This document shows positions 37,888 through 49,611 of a stretch of DNA of 64,000 bases, piece by piece. Each line of letters opens with the position of its first letter. Positions within the stretch are counted from its first letter, which is position 1. The notes below the pieces were generated by a model that did not search any database, was not told the DNA's origin, and was given only the letters and a program-made list of their open reading frames with translations. Source of the DNA: Tenacibaculum lutimaris (GTDB lineage Bacteria; Bacteroidota; Bacteroidia; Flavobacteriales; Flavobacteriaceae); the NCBI RefSeq assembly GCF_003610735.1, contig NZ_RAQM01000013.1, forward strand, positions 36,376 through 100,375, read 5' to 3'. The position numbers and the translations under genes are program-made.

Positions 37888-38991
37888 CTAGTGATATAAA
37901 TACTTTTGTTTTGCTTTAATTTCTTTAATCCAATTTTTCACCACTACTACACCGACTCCTACAGCTATTCCTAGAAAAAAAAATATAAATAAAATCATTA
38001 ATCTTCTAGGTTTTGATTTTTCTACAGGTACAATCACAGGTTCTATCACAGTAAAAACTGGGGTGTTTTCTTTTACTTTAATTTTTTGAGTTTCTAATTG
38101 CTTTGCTAACTCTGAATACAAATTAAACGCTAAATTATACTCCGATTCTATTCTTCTAAGGTACGATTGAGAACGTGAGGTAATCAACCCTTGGTTTCTA
38201 TCTTTATAACTAGCTAAAGTGGCTTGCTTTTTTTCAAAATCTAATTTTAGCTCACTGTATCGTTGCTGAATAAAATTAAGCTCTTGCTCTGCTTTTTCTA
38301 TCTTAAATTTTGTGATAGCTTCTTGTAAAATCACCTGTACTTTTTTGGTCATTTGAGCAGCTGCTAATGCTTCTGGCATTGAAAATGATATTTTAACAAA
38401 ACCTTCTTTTTCATTATTTTCAATTACCAACTGTTCTTGTATTTTCTTAAATAATTTGCTTTCTTTTTTAGTAATTCTATATATTGAATCGTTACCAGCT
38501 TCTGTTATGGTTTCATTATCACTTTTAAAAAATGTAATAATCTTCCCTGGTAAACCTATTGTATATTCTTTAATAGCTTTTAGTAAATTAAACTTTGTGT
38601 AACTAACATAGTATTCTTGATAAGTAACTACCTTTTCAACATTTGAGAATTTTAATGGTGTTTTTAAAAGTTCTCTTTGAAAAGTTACACTTTGCACTAT
38701 TTTCGGATATAAAGTAGGAGGTATACTTTCAGTACTACCTCCTCCACCTAAATTAATTCCTGCCATGGCTGCTAACCCCCCTAAATTACCTCCAACTTTT
38801 GAATCACTCGTTTGAGGCACTAAAGTAGTAAAAGCCGTATATTCCTTAGCTGAAAAAACAGCTATAAACACCCCTAACAATCCAAAAACTATTAAGAATT
38901 TAACAACTATTTTTCGTCCCTCCCAGATAGTTTTAAATATCTCTAATAAATTTATTTCATCATTAGAAGTATATTTAGTTTTACTTTCCAT
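37888..38991 (-). CDS. wzz: Chain length determinant protein (Wzz family)
   Basis: Inner-membrane protein that sets polysaccharide chain length. The 367-residue protein has the expected two-helix hairpin topology: a first transmembrane segment (about 31-50), a long periplasmic region with a coiled coil (about 235-300), and a C-terminal helix (about 330-353) preceded by the proline-rich PVEKSKPRR. There is no cytoplasmic tyrosine-kinase domain, so this is a PCP without the BY-kinase. It starts 12 bases after the export-protein gene. Confidence 0.9.
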   Translation of the reverse strand: MESKTKYTSNDEINLLEIFKTIWEGRKIVVKFLIVFGLLGVFIAVFSAKEYTAFTTLVPQTSDSKVGGNLGGLAAMAGINLGGGGSTESIPPTLYPKIVQSVTFQRELLKTPLKFSNVEKVVTYQEYYVSYTKFNLLKAIKEYTIGLPGKIITFFKSDNETITEAGNDSIYRITKKESKLFKKIQEQLVIENNEKEGFVKISFSMPEALAAAQMTKKVQVILQEAITKFKIEKAEQELNFIQQRYSELKLDFEKKQATLASYKDRNQGLITSRSQSYLRRIESEYNLAFNLYSELAKQLETQKIKVKENTPVFTVIEPVIVPVEKSKPRRLMILFIFFFLGIAVGVGVVVVKNWIKEIKAKQKYLYH

Positions 38992-39003
38992 AGTTTGTTA
39001 AAG

Positions 39004-41460
39004 TTATTTCTCTGTTAACGTTTTAACCAGTACCCCTAAAGTTGCTAAGCCAGTAGTTATAGCTATTACCTGTTGAGTTGTAACTTTATTTGTTACCTCA
39101 GGCTTTTTAGGGATTAAAATAACTGCGCCTGGTTTTACATCTGGATATGATTTAAAGAACAAAAACTTTTTTGTTGTTCTAATATCTCCATTTGCATACA
39201 CTATATATGCTCTGCTCTTTTTTGCACTTTCTGAAAAACCTCCAGAGTTTTCAATATAATGTTTGAATGATTTCCCTTTTTCATATCTCACCAATGATGG
39301 TGACAATACCTCTCCTTCAACCTTTACGGTTTGTCTTTCAGAAGGGATAAATAACTCGTCTCCTTCTTCTAAAATTATATCATACTTTGATTTTTTCCCT
39401 CCTGAGGCTAATATTTTTTGTAACTCTATCCCTATTTTAAAATCTTTTTTCTTTTGCATACGTTCTTCAACATTGCTGGCTAACGAATCTCTTTGGGCAA
39501 AGTCAGCTATAAAGTCTGATTGCTTTTCATCTTCCTCTTCATTGTTCTTTCTTGTTAAAAAAGCACCTTCTACATACGCATATTTTGTTAAACCTCCAGC
39601 TTGTTCAATTAAATCAGAAATTCTTTGATTTTTTTGACCGATTGAATACTCTCCTTCAAAATTAACTTCTCCTGTAATAGTTACTCTTTTTTGTTCAGTA
39701 TACCCTTTTAAGTATCTTACAGAAACAATATCAAACGGTTTTAACACAAAATTATCTAAATGATCAGTACCTAGATTTTTACTTGCACTTAAATCAAAAT
39801 TTTCACTAACCGTTTCAAAACTTCCGTCTTTCAATCTTCTAGATACATCAATCATACTTGCATCCGCTCCATCTTTCAATCCTCCCGCCAATACTATTAA
39901 ATCCTCAACACGCATTCCTTTCATATAGTCAAACTCTCCTTCTTTATTCACTGCTCCATTAATAGTAATAAACTCTTTCTCTTTTAATTCTTCTTTTGTA
40001 AAAATGTAAATACTATCACTTTCTTTTAAGAGTATATGCTCTTTATTTTCCATTGCTTTTCTCGGAGAGAAAGATAATGTTTCCTTATCACTCTTATCAT
40101 ATGTTCTTACAATGATCCCTCTATCTAAAAAGGCTTCTTTGGTTACCCCTTCAGCTTTTAGCAACAAGTTAGAGGCTGTCATTCCTTCTTTATATTCGTA
40201 GTTACCAGGCTGAAAAACAGCTCCTCCAACACTTACTCTATTCAAGAACTCATCTACTATTTCATTTACTTTGATATAATCTCCATCTTTTATTTTCACT
40301 GAATCAAAATTATCTTGTGAAATCTCCACAATCTCTTTTTGAACCCCTTTAATTCTCTCTATGACAATTTTTTGTTTATACGCATTTGAGGTGAAGCCAC
40401 TACTATAATTTAATAAATCTTTTACACTTTCTTCGGATTTCATCTCAAAAATACCTGGCCTTTTAATAGCACCTTCAATAGTAACCTTACTTTCATAAGG
40501 TCTTACTATTATCACATCCTGATCTTGAACCGTTATATTTCCTTCTTCTGAACCATTAACTAGAAACTGATAAAAGTCAAAATCAGCCTCCTTCACTCCT
40601 CTCCTAAAAAGCTGAATTCTTCTAAAAGTACCATTCCTTGTTGGACCTCCTGCTGCATATAACGCATTTAACACTGTGGATAAAGCACTAATTGAATATG
40701 ATCCTGGCACCTTTACTTCTCCTACAATATTTACTTGAACGTTTCTTACTTCTTTTATAGAAACAGCAATATTAACTTTATTATAACTACTAGAAGAAGC
40801 TCCTATTCCTGCATAGATCCTTTTCAAGTAATTTTTTATTTTAGATTTTGCAGCACTAACAGGCAAACCTATTAATTGAATATAGCCAACACCTTCTACA
40901 TTTATAGCTCCTTGTTTGTTTACTTTTTTCTCATAATTTACCTCTGCAGCTCCCCAAAGATCAATTGAAATTACATCTCCCGCTCCTATTATGTAATTCT
41001 CTGGTGTAGCTATATTTAAATTTGGTGTAAACGAAATATTTGGGTTATTAAAAAATCCATATCCGAAGAGTTCTTCTTTATTCTCTTCATTATTTTCTTC
41101 TCCTGTCAATCCAAAAAGAAGTTGAGTACTGTCAGCTTCTTCCAAACTATCTTCTTGACTCTCCTTCTCTTTGTTTAGTGGTTTACTTTTAAGTCTTTCT
41201 ATCCTTTCTCTAAGCTTTTGAGCTTGTAATTCGGACATTCCTCTAGTTTTTGCTATTGCTAAAGCCTGATCTAAAGTGTATCCTTCTTGTTTTATTTTTT
41301 TCCAATATTTAACTACTTGATCGTCAGATAAATCATCAACTTGTATTTGACTCATTTGATTCTGAATATTTTGGGCTTGTCCCTCAATACTAGCTAACAC
41401 CAAAAAAGTGGCTAGAAATATTTGCAGTAAAACTCTTTTAAATAACATTTTAACTTTCAA
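39004..41460 (-). CDS. Polysaccharide export outer-membrane protein (Wza-like, multiple SLBB domains)
   Basis: An 818-residue secreted protein with a signal peptide ending near GQAQN (about 30). An acidic N-terminal region is followed by the Poly_export domain (about 150-240, YIIGAGDVISIDLWGAAEVNY) and repeated SLBB beta-grasp modules (for example VNIVGEVKVPGSYSISAL, VTIEGAIKRPGIFEMK, ITINGAVNKEGEFDYMKG, VTITGEVNFEGEYSI, VKVEGEVLSPSLVRYEKG). A C-terminal hydrophobic stretch (about 790-812) follows. It should form the exit conduit for the polysaccharide. It lacks an obvious lipobox cysteine. It overlaps the epimerase gene by 11 bases; an internal ATG at 41448 is an alternative start. Confidence 0.9.
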   Translation of the reverse strand: MKVKMLFKRVLLQIFLATFLVLASIEGQAQNIQNQMSQIQVDDLSDDQVVKYWKKIKQEGYTLDQALAIAKTRGMSELQAQKLRERIERLKSKPLNKEKESQEDSLEEADSTQLLFGLTGEENNEENKEELFGYGFFNNPNISFTPNLNIATPENYIIGAGDVISIDLWGAAEVNYEKKVNKQGAINVEGVGYIQLIGLPVSAAKSKIKNYLKRIYAGIGASSSSYNKVNIAVSIKEVRNVQVNIVGEVKVPGSYSISALSTVLNALYAAGGPTRNGTFRRIQLFRRGVKEADFDFYQFLVNGSEEGNITVQDQDVIIVRPYESKVTIEGAIKRPGIFEMKSEESVKDLLNYSSGFTSNAYKQKIVIERIKGVQKEIVEISQDNFDSVKIKDGDYIKVNEIVDEFLNRVSVGGAVFQPGNYEYKEGMTASNLLLKAEGVTKEAFLDRGIIVRTYDKSDKETLSFSPRKAMENKEHILLKESDSIYIFTKEELKEKEFITINGAVNKEGEFDYMKGMRVEDLIVLAGGLKDGADASMIDVSRRLKDGSFETVSENFDLSASKNLGTDHLDNFVLKPFDIVSVRYLKGYTEQKRVTITGEVNFEGEYSIGQKNQRISDLIEQAGGLTKYAYVEGAFLTRKNNEEEDEKQSDFIADFAQRDSLASNVEERMQKKKDFKIGIELQKILASGGKKSKYDIILEEGDELFIPSERQTVKVEGEVLSPSLVRYEKGKSFKHYIENSGGFSESAKKSRAYIVYANGDIRTTKKFLFFKSYPDVKPGAVILIPKKPEVTNKVTTQQVIAITTGLATLGVLVKTLTEK

Positions 41461-42466
41461 TGTAAAAATCTTTAAACCAATTAATAAATTCTTTTATTCC
41501 TGTACTTAAGCTTGTATTAGGACTATAATTATAATCTTTAATTAACCCATCAACATTTGCCCAAGTTTTTTTAACGTCTCCCATCTGCATAGGCAGCATC
41601 TCTTTTGTAGCTTCTTTCCCTAAACTTGTTTCCATCTGCGTTATAAAATCTAACAATTTCACAGAGTCGTTATTACCTATGTTGTATATTTTATATAGTC
41701 CTCTCTCTTCAACAGATTTTTCTATAACTCTCTTAACCCCTTCCACAATATCATCTATATAGGTAAAGTCACGCTCCATATCTCCGTTGTTAAACACTTT
41801 GATTGGACGATTATTTGAAATTGCATCAGCAAATAATATCGGCGCCATATCAGGTCTTCCCCATGGTCCGTATACCGTAAAAAAACGTAATCCTGTTGTT
41901 GGTATTTTATATAAATGACTATAGGTATGTGCCATTAGTTCATTACTCTTTTTGGTCGCAGCATACAAACTCACAGGATTATCTACTATATCTTCTTCTG
42001 AAAAAGGTACCTTTTTATTCATTCCATAAACACTTGAGCTACTTGCATATACCAAATGCTTAATCTCATGATGTCTGCAACATTCTAAAATATTCAGGAA
42101 ACCAACAATGTTACTTTGAATATAAACATTTGGGTTTTCAATACTATAACGAACTCCTGCTTGCGCTGCTAGATTGCAAACCACTTCAAAGTTTTCAGTA
42201 GCAAACAGTTGAAATAACTCTTCTTTATCTTCTAGGTTTAGTCTAACAAACTTGAAGTTTCTATTTATCGAACTAATCGTTTCTTTATAAAACACCTCAG
42301 CATCCTCTCTACCAATCCCTAACTCTTTTAATCGAGCATACTTTAAATTGACATCGTAATAATCGTTGATATTATCAACTCCGACAACTGTGTGTCCTTC
42401 TGCTAACAATCTTTCACTTAAATGAAACCCGATAAAACCTGCTGCCCCTGTAACTAAAATTTTCAT
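41450..42466 (-). CDS. UDP-glucuronate 4-epimerase-like protein
   Basis: A 338-residue extended short-chain dehydrogenase: GAAGFIGFHLSERLL (residues 7-21), DNINDYYDVNLKYARL, ASSSSVYG, YAATKKSNELMAH with the catalytic Tyr/Lys, and LRFFTVYGPWGRPDMAP. The DNINDYYD and GRPDMA segments are typical of the CapI/UDP-glucuronate 4-epimerase group, giving UDP-galacturonate. The neighbouring UDP-glucose dehydrogenase, which would supply UDP-glucuronate, supports that. The genes abut. Confidence 0.88.
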   Translation of the reverse strand: MKILVTGAAGFIGFHLSERLLAEGHTVVGVDNINDYYDVNLKYARLKELGIGREDAEVFYKETISSINRNFKFVRLNLEDKEELFQLFATENFEVVCNLAAQAGVRYSIENPNVYIQSNIVGFLNILECCRHHEIKHLVYASSSSVYGMNKKVPFSEEDIVDNPVSLYAATKKSNELMAHTYSHLYKIPTTGLRFFTVYGPWGRPDMAPILFADAISNNRPIKVFNNGDMERDFTYIDDIVEGVKRVIEKSVEERGLYKIYNIGNNDSVKLLDFITQMETSLGKEATKEMLPMQMGDVKKTWANVDGLIKDYNYSPNTSLSTGIKEFINWFKDFYIES

Positions 42467-43791
42467 TAGTTTTTTCCTATTTGATAATATTCAAACCCTC
42501 TTTCCTCCAAATTATAACTGTTGTACTGATTTCTTCCATCGAAAACAACAGGAGTTTTTAATTGTTTTTCAATTTCAGAAAAGTCTGGAGAACGGAATTC
42601 TTTCCATTCTGTCAATAATATCAATGCATCAGCCTCAGCTAACACTTCGTATTTTGCATTTTTATACGCTATATTCTCAACATCTTTTAAATAAAAATGC
42701 TGTGCTTCTTCCATGGCTTTCGGATCGTACGCTTGTACTTTTGCCCCTCTCTTCACCAACTCTTTTATCACATAAATTGCTGGAGCCTCACGCATATCAT
42801 CAGTTCCTGGTTTGAATGCCAATCCCCACAAACCAAAAGTCTTCCCTCTTAAATCTTCTCCAAATCTTTTAATGACTTTCTCAGCAATTACAAACTTCTG
42901 ACGGTTGTTAACCTCTTCAACTGAACTGATAAGTTGTGCTTCATAACCGTTTTCTTCAGCTATTTTCTTTAACGCTTTTACATCCTTCGGAAAACAAGAA
43001 CCTCCGTAACCAGCTCCTGGATAAATAAAGCTATACCCTATTCTTGAGTCTGAACCAATTCCTGCTCGTACATTATTTACATCCGCTCCTACTCGTTCAC
43101 AAATATTCGCCATTTCATTCATAAAGGAAATCTTCGTTGCTAACATTGCATTGGCAGCATATTTGGTCATTTCCGCAGAACGTACATCCATAGCTATAAA
43201 TCGGTCATTTGTCATCGTAAAAGGAGTGTACAACTGACGCATTTTTTCAAAAGCATACTCAGATTCTGCCCCAATTACCACTCTATCTGGCTTCATAAAA
43301 TCGTTAATAGCATCGCCTTCTTTTAAAAATTCAGGATTTGAAACCACATCGAATTCAATCGCTACATTTCTTTTATCTAACTCTGCTTGTATTGTTGCTT
43401 TTACTTTATCAGCTGTTCCTACAGGTACGGTAGATTTATCTACCACTATCAAACGGTGATTCATCTTTTGACCAATCTCTTTCGCTACTGCCAACACATA
43501 TTGTAAATCAGCTGAACCATCTTCTCCCATAGGGGTTCCCACCGCTATAAAAACAATTTCCGCTTCTTCAATAGCTTCTTCTAACTTTGTAGTAAAGAAT
43601 AAATTCTGCTTCTCTACGTTTTTCAACACCATTTTTTCCAACCCTGGTTCGTAGATGGGAATGATTCCTTTATGTAGTTTATTTATTTTCTCTTGATCGA
43701 TATCTACACAAGTTACTTTATTTCCCATTTCTGAAAAACAAGTCCCTGATACCAATCCTACATAGCCTGTTCCGATAACAATTAATTTCAT
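42466..43791 (-). CDS. ugd: UDP-glucose 6-dehydrogenase
   Basis: Oxidises UDP-glucose to UDP-glucuronate with two NAD+. The 441-residue protein has the N-terminal Rossmann motif [17 protein letters not shown] (residues 7-23), the invariant catalytic-cysteine segment [16 protein letters not shown], and [13 protein letters not shown] in the C-terminal domain. It overlaps the epimerase gene by one base, forming a UDP-glucose to UDP-glucuronate to UDP-galacturonate pair. Confidence 0.95.
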   Translation of the reverse strand: MKLIVIGTGYVGLVSGTCFSEMGNKVTCVDIDQEKINKLHKGIIPIYEPGLEKMVLKNVEKQNLFFTTKLEEAIEEAEIVFIAVGTPMGEDGSADLQYVLAVAKEIGQKMNHRLIVVDKSTVPVGTADKVKATIQAELDKRNVAIEFDVVSNPEFLKEGDAINDFMKPDRVVIGAESEYAFEKMRQLYTPFTMTNDRFIAMDVRSAEMTKYAANAMLATKISFMNEMANICERVGADVNNVRAGIGSDSRIGYSFIYPGAGYGGSCFPKDVKALKKIAEENGYEAQLISSVEEVNNRQKFVIAEKVIKRFGEDLRGKTFGLWGLAFKPGTDDMREAPAIYVIKELVKRGAKVQAYDPKAMEEAQHFYLKDVENIAYKNAKYEVLAEADALILLTEWKEFRSPDFSEIEKQLKTPVVFDGRNQYNSYNLEERGFEYYQIGKN

Positions 43792-43802
43792 CTATTTATA
43801 TT

Positions 43803-46015
<2,213 letters not shown>

Positions 46016-46085
46016 TATAATAGCCTATATTATTTTTTAAGTTCACAAAACTACAAAAAACATCATTAAGAAAAGGCTATATAAC

Positions 46086-46119
46086 AAAAAAGTCTCATCA
46101 AATCAATGATGAGACTTTT
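46086..46119 (-). terminator. Terminator after the tRNA-Val pair
   Basis: The stem AAAAGTCTCATCA/TGATGAGACTTTT with a 6-base loop, running into a T-tract on the minus strand. It sits just after the last tRNA-Val. Confidence 0.85.
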
Positions 46120-46121
46120 AG

Positions 46122-46196
46122 TGGGCGCGAAGGGATTCGAACCCCTGACCCCTTGGGTGTAAACCAAGTGCTCTGAACCAACTGAGCTACGCGCCC
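46122..46196 (-). tRNA. tRNA-Val (anticodon TAC), copy 1
   Basis: On the minus strand the acceptor GGGCGCG/CGCGCCC closes a full cloverleaf. The anticodon stem CTTGG/CCAAG with loop TTTACAC gives anticodon TAC, reading valine GTA. The sequence is identical to the second copy to its right. Confidence 0.95.
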
Positions 46197-46224
46197 GTTT
46201 GCAATTAAATCTTTGTAAGAGTTG

Positions 46225-46299
46225 TGGGCGCGAAGGGATTCGAACCCCTGACCCCTTGGGTGTAAACCAAGTGCTCTGAACCAACTGAGCTACGCGCCC
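46225..46299 (-). tRNA. tRNA-Val (anticodon TAC), copy 2
   Basis: Identical to the neighbouring tRNA-Val and in the same orientation, 28 bases away, and the first to be transcribed on the minus strand. The pair probably forms one precursor ending at the downstream hairpin. Confidence 0.95.
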
Positions 46300-46369
46300 T
46301 TACTTGTTAATTGCGGATGCAAATATATAACAGTTTTAGAGATTGACAATAACTTTTTTCACTTTTTTT

Positions 46370-47578
46370 CTATAAAATTTCTGCTACTACAAATGTGCTA
46401 CCACCAATGTAAATCACATCCTCTTTAGCCGCATTTTCTTTTGACTTTTCAAGTGCTTGACTTACAGAACAAAACACCTTACCTACCAATCCGAATTCCT
46501 TCGCTTGTTCTTTTAATTCATCTGCTGACAAGCCACGAGGAATATTTGGTTTACAGAAATAATACATCGCATTTTTTGGAAACATGGGTAAAATTTCACT
46601 CAAATTCTTATCTGAAACAACTCCTAACACCATATGCAATTGCTTATAATTTTCCTTTTTTAGTTGTTTCAATGTATAAAATAACCCTTCTTTATTATGT
46701 GCTGTATCGCAAATAACCTTCGGATTGTTCTGTAACACCTGCCAACGACCTTTTAAATTAGTGTTTTTTACAACGTTCAACAATCCGTTTTTTATATTTT
46801 CTTCTGATATTGAAAATCCTTTTAATCGCTGAATGGCAGTTACAGCTGTCGTTACATTATTCTTCTGGTAGTCTCCTAATAAATCTGTCGTATAGTTTTT
46901 AGGATTATCTGAAGCAAAAACTATAGGCGCTTTACATTCTTCCGCTTTAGCGGTAAAAACACTTTCCGTTTCTTTTTGGTGCTCACCAATAACCACTGGA
47001 ACTCCATATTTAATGATTCCTGCTTTTTCAAATGCTATTTCTGGTAAGGTTTCCCCTAAAAACTGCGTATGATCTAATCCGATATTCGTAATTACAGAAA
47101 CTTCGGGTGTAATTATATTAGTTGAATCTAATCTTCCTCCTAAGCCTACTTCAATAACTGCAATATCTACATTTTGATTTGCAAATTCTTTAAACGCCAT
47201 TCCTACCGTCATTTCAAAAAATGACAAGCCTTGATTTTCTAGAAAGTTTTTATTTTTTTCTATAAACTCGATTACCGCTTCTCTTGAAATCTCTTCTCCG
47301 TTAACACGAATACGTTCTGTAAAGTTTTTTAAATGTGGTGAAGTATACAATCCAACCTTATAACCTGCTTCTTGTAATATAGAAGCAACCATATGACTGG
47401 TAGACCCTTTACCATTCGTTCCTCCTACATGAATTGTTTTAAACTTTTTTTGCGGGTTATCAAGTTCATCACATAAAGCAATAATATTGGTTAAGTCTTT
47501 TTTAAATGCTGTTTTCCCTTGACGTTGGTACATTGGCAACTGAGCAAACATCCAGTCTAATATTTCTTGGTAGGTCAT
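46370..47578 (-). CDS. folC: Bifunctional folylpolyglutamate/dihydrofolate synthase
   Basis: Adds glutamates to folate (and to dihydropteroate in dihydrofolate synthesis). The 402-residue Mur-ligase-like protein has KTIHVGGTNGKGSTSHM with the P-loop (about 44-60), LYTSPHLKNFTERIRVNG, VEVGLGGRLDSTN, and TNIGLDHTQFLG. All are FolC hallmarks. It starts upstream of the tRNA pair and follows the TonB-like gene after 23 bases on the minus strand. Confidence 0.94.
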   Translation of the reverse strand: MTYQEILDWMFAQLPMYQRQGKTAFKKDLTNIIALCDELDNPQKKFKTIHVGGTNGKGSTSHMVASILQEAGYKVGLYTSPHLKNFTERIRVNGEEISREAVIEFIEKNKNFLENQGLSFFEMTVGMAFKEFANQNVDIAVIEVGLGGRLDSTNIITPEVSVITNIGLDHTQFLGETLPEIAFEKAGIIKYGVPVVIGEHQKETESVFTAKAEECKAPIVFASDNPKNYTTDLLGDYQKNNVTTAVTAIQRLKGFSISEENIKNGLLNVVKNTNLKGRWQVLQNNPKVICDTAHNKEGLFYTLKQLKKENYKQLHMVLGVVSDKNLSEILPMFPKNAMYYFCKPNIPRGLSADELKEQAKEFGLVGKVFCSVSQALEKSKENAAKEDVIYIGGSTFVVAEIL

Positions 47579-47601
47579 TTTAATATTTTAGTCTAAAAAA
47601 C

Positions 47602-48420
47602 TTATTTTGAAAGAGAAAACTTGTAGATTATAGTTCCTCTTTGTTTTGACGGAGCGTTTCCATCAGCATTCCATTTGGTTTTGAGTGCCGCTTTTTTTGC
47701 CGCTTCTGCTAAGCATCCCGCCGAGTTTGTAGTTCCTCTAGCTCCAGGAGTTGCTTTTATTACTTTTCCATTCCTATCTACCTCGATGCTTACCACTACA
47801 GTTCCTTCCTCTTGGCAATTAGGTTTTTCAATAGGTTTAGATAGAGCTTTTCTTCCTGCTAGATTATAATTTCCACCAGAGCCACTTCCTGAATTTCCAT
47901 AATATTTATCAGAATTTGGGTCTCCATTTTCGTTTCCTTTCACACCTGCTTGCTTATCATCTCCTTCACCAGTATTTGCTCCATCTTTAGATGTTCCGTT
48001 TAATAAACTATTTAATGCATCTGTAGTTTCTTTTGAAGGTTTAGGCTTCGGTTTTTCTTTTGGTTTTACTTCTTTAGGAGTTTCTTTTACCGCTTCCTTT
48101 TTCTCTACTTTTTTTTCAACTACAGGAACTTCTTCCGCAGTATCATCTGTAATAATTTCTTCTTTAATTGTTTCTTCAGGAACTTCATCTACCTTCTCTT
48201 CTGTTACCTCTTCCTGTTGAGGAGCCGCTTGCGCTTTTGTTTTTTCAACAGGCTCACCACTTCCTACTTCAGAGTTCCCAAAATTGATAGCCAATCCATA
48301 TTCAATCGGTGGATCTAAATATTTCATTCCATAATTGAATATTCCAAACAATAACAGTATCAGAATAATTGCTGTTATCACTGCTGATTTACGTTTATGT
48401 TGGGTGTCTAAAACTGTCAT
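47602..48420 (-). CDS. TonB-like energy transducer
   Basis: A 272-residue protein with one N-terminal transmembrane helix (about 14-34), a long Glu/Lys/Pro-rich periplasmic stretch (about 60-135), a Gly/Asn-rich linker, and a C-terminal TonB-type domain (about 200-272, GTVVVSIEVDRNGKVIKA and TIIYKFSL). It would pass the proton-motive force from the ExbB/ExbD motor to outer-membrane receptors. It follows exbD with no gap, so exbB, exbD and tonB form one unit read leftward. Confidence 0.88.
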   Translation of the reverse strand: MTVLDTQHKRKSAVITAIILILLLFGIFNYGMKYLDPPIEYGLAINFGNSEVGSGEPVEKTKAQAAPQQEEVTEEKVDEVPEETIKEEIITDDTAEEVPVVEKKVEKKEAVKETPKEVKPKEKPKPKPSKETTDALNSLLNGTSKDGANTGEGDDKQAGVKGNENGDPNSDKYYGNSGSGSGGNYNLAGRKALSKPIEKPNCQEEGTVVVSIEVDRNGKVIKATPGARGTTNSAGCLAEAAKKAALKTKWNADGNAPSKQRGTIIYKFSLSK

Positions 48421-48813
48421 TTATTTGCCTTTTACAGCTAAAATCATTTTTAGCTTGTTTTTATTAGCAATATCAATTACTTGCATTACATTTTTATATG
48501 GTACATTTTGATCGCCACGAATTACTACTGTTTTCTTTTTATCTGTTCCTACTTTTGCTAGTAATTCTTTTTCTAAATTTGTATTGCTTACCTTGGTTTT
48601 ATCAATATAAAATGATGCATCGTTTGTTATAGTTACTGCTACCGAAGTTTGATTTTCAGTTTTCCCTCCTGCTTTAGGCAACAATACATCAATGGCACTT
48701 ACTGTAACCAATGTTGATGTTAGCATAAAAAATATCAATAACAAAAAAACAATATCAGTCATTGACGACATATTGAAATTTGGATTGACCTTATTTCTTC
48801 CTCGTAAATTCAT
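48421..48813 (-). CDS. exbD: Biopolymer transport protein ExbD/TolR
   Basis: A 130-residue inner-membrane protein with one transmembrane helix (about 18-40). The helix is preceded by NFNMSSMTDIVFLLLIFFML, which holds the conserved Asp (D19) that carries protons in the motor. The short periplasmic domain is TolR-like. It starts at the last base of exbB and ends directly before the TonB-like gene. Confidence 0.93.
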   Translation of the reverse strand: MNLRGRNKVNPNFNMSSMTDIVFLLLIFFMLTSTLVTVSAIDVLLPKAGGKTENQTSVAVTITNDASFYIDKTKVSNTNLEKELLAKVGTDKKKTVVIRGDQNVPYKNVMQVIDIANKNKLKMILAVKGK

Positions 48814-49499
48814 TATACCGGTTCGTTTAATAAATCTAAAAACTCAACAGACTTAGCTTCCATTTGATACACTACCTTATCAGTACGAACTACTAAATGA
48901 TTGTATGCTATATATGCAATAATACCTACAATTAATCCCGCAACTGTAGTTGTCATTGCTGTATATAAGCCATCTGATAGCATTTTAATATCTATTTGTC
49001 CGCCTGAATTTGCTATTTCATGAATCGCAACAATCATTCCAATTACTGTACCTAAGAAACCTATCATTGGTGCAGCTCCTGCAATCGTTGCTAATACAGA
49101 AACATTTCTTTCTAATTGATACACTTCTAGTTTTCCTGCATTTTCAATAGCTGTATTAATATCTTCTAAAGGTTTTCCTATTCTAGAAATTCCTTTACCT
49201 ATTAATCTTGCTGTAGGACTTGCAGTTGTATCACAAAGTGATTTAGCACTATCGATTCTACCATTCGTTACATGATCTCTAATTTGATCCATAAAATTTA
49301 CATCAACTTTTGAGGCTGCTTTAATTGCAAAGAAACGCTCAAAATAAATGTAAAGAGCTACAGCTAATAATACAAATAATAAAGCTATGATGATTTGCCC
49401 TCCAACGCCTCCATCCATAATTAAATTATAGATTGATAATGTTTTTTCTTGTGGAACTTCTTCTAGTAACTCGGTTTGTTCTTGAAAATATGCTAACAT
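48813..49499 (-). CDS. exbB: MotA/TolQ/ExbB proton channel family protein
   Basis: A 228-residue membrane protein with three hydrophobic segments (about 30-52, 137-160, 175-200). LATIAGAAPMIGFLGTVIGMI and GLYTAMTTTVAGLIVGIIAYIAYN are the conserved pore-forming motifs of ExbB/TolQ. It is the first gene of the exbB-exbD-tonB set. The gap upstream holds the nhaB terminator. Confidence 0.94.
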   Translation of the reverse strand: MLAYFQEQTELLEEVPQEKTLSIYNLIMDGGVGGQIIIALLFVLLAVALYIYFERFFAIKAASKVDVNFMDQIRDHVTNGRIDSAKSLCDTTASPTARLIGKGISRIGKPLEDINTAIENAGKLEVYQLERNVSVLATIAGAAPMIGFLGTVIGMIVAIHEIANSGGQIDIKMLSDGLYTAMTTTVAGLIVGIIAYIAYNHLVVRTDKVVYQMEAKSVEFLDLLNEPV

Positions 49500-49553
49500 T
49501 AATGTAATTTTTACGTGTTTAATTATTAACGAATGACTTCTTTTTTAATTGTT

Positions 49554-49590
49554 TAAAAAAATCCTGAACTTTAAAAAATTCAGGATTTTA
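49554..49590 (-). terminator. Terminator after nhaB
   Basis: The stem AATCCTGAA/TTCAGGATT with a 10-base loop. The A-rich left flank becomes a T-run on the minus strand, ending the nhaB transcript before exbB. Confidence 0.75.
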
Positions 49591-49611
49591 AAAATGCTAT
49601 TTTTTATTTAT

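Noticed and set aside
46066..46284. Open reading frame across both tRNA-Val genes
   Set aside because: The repeated peptide in it is simply the duplicated tRNA sequence read as codons.
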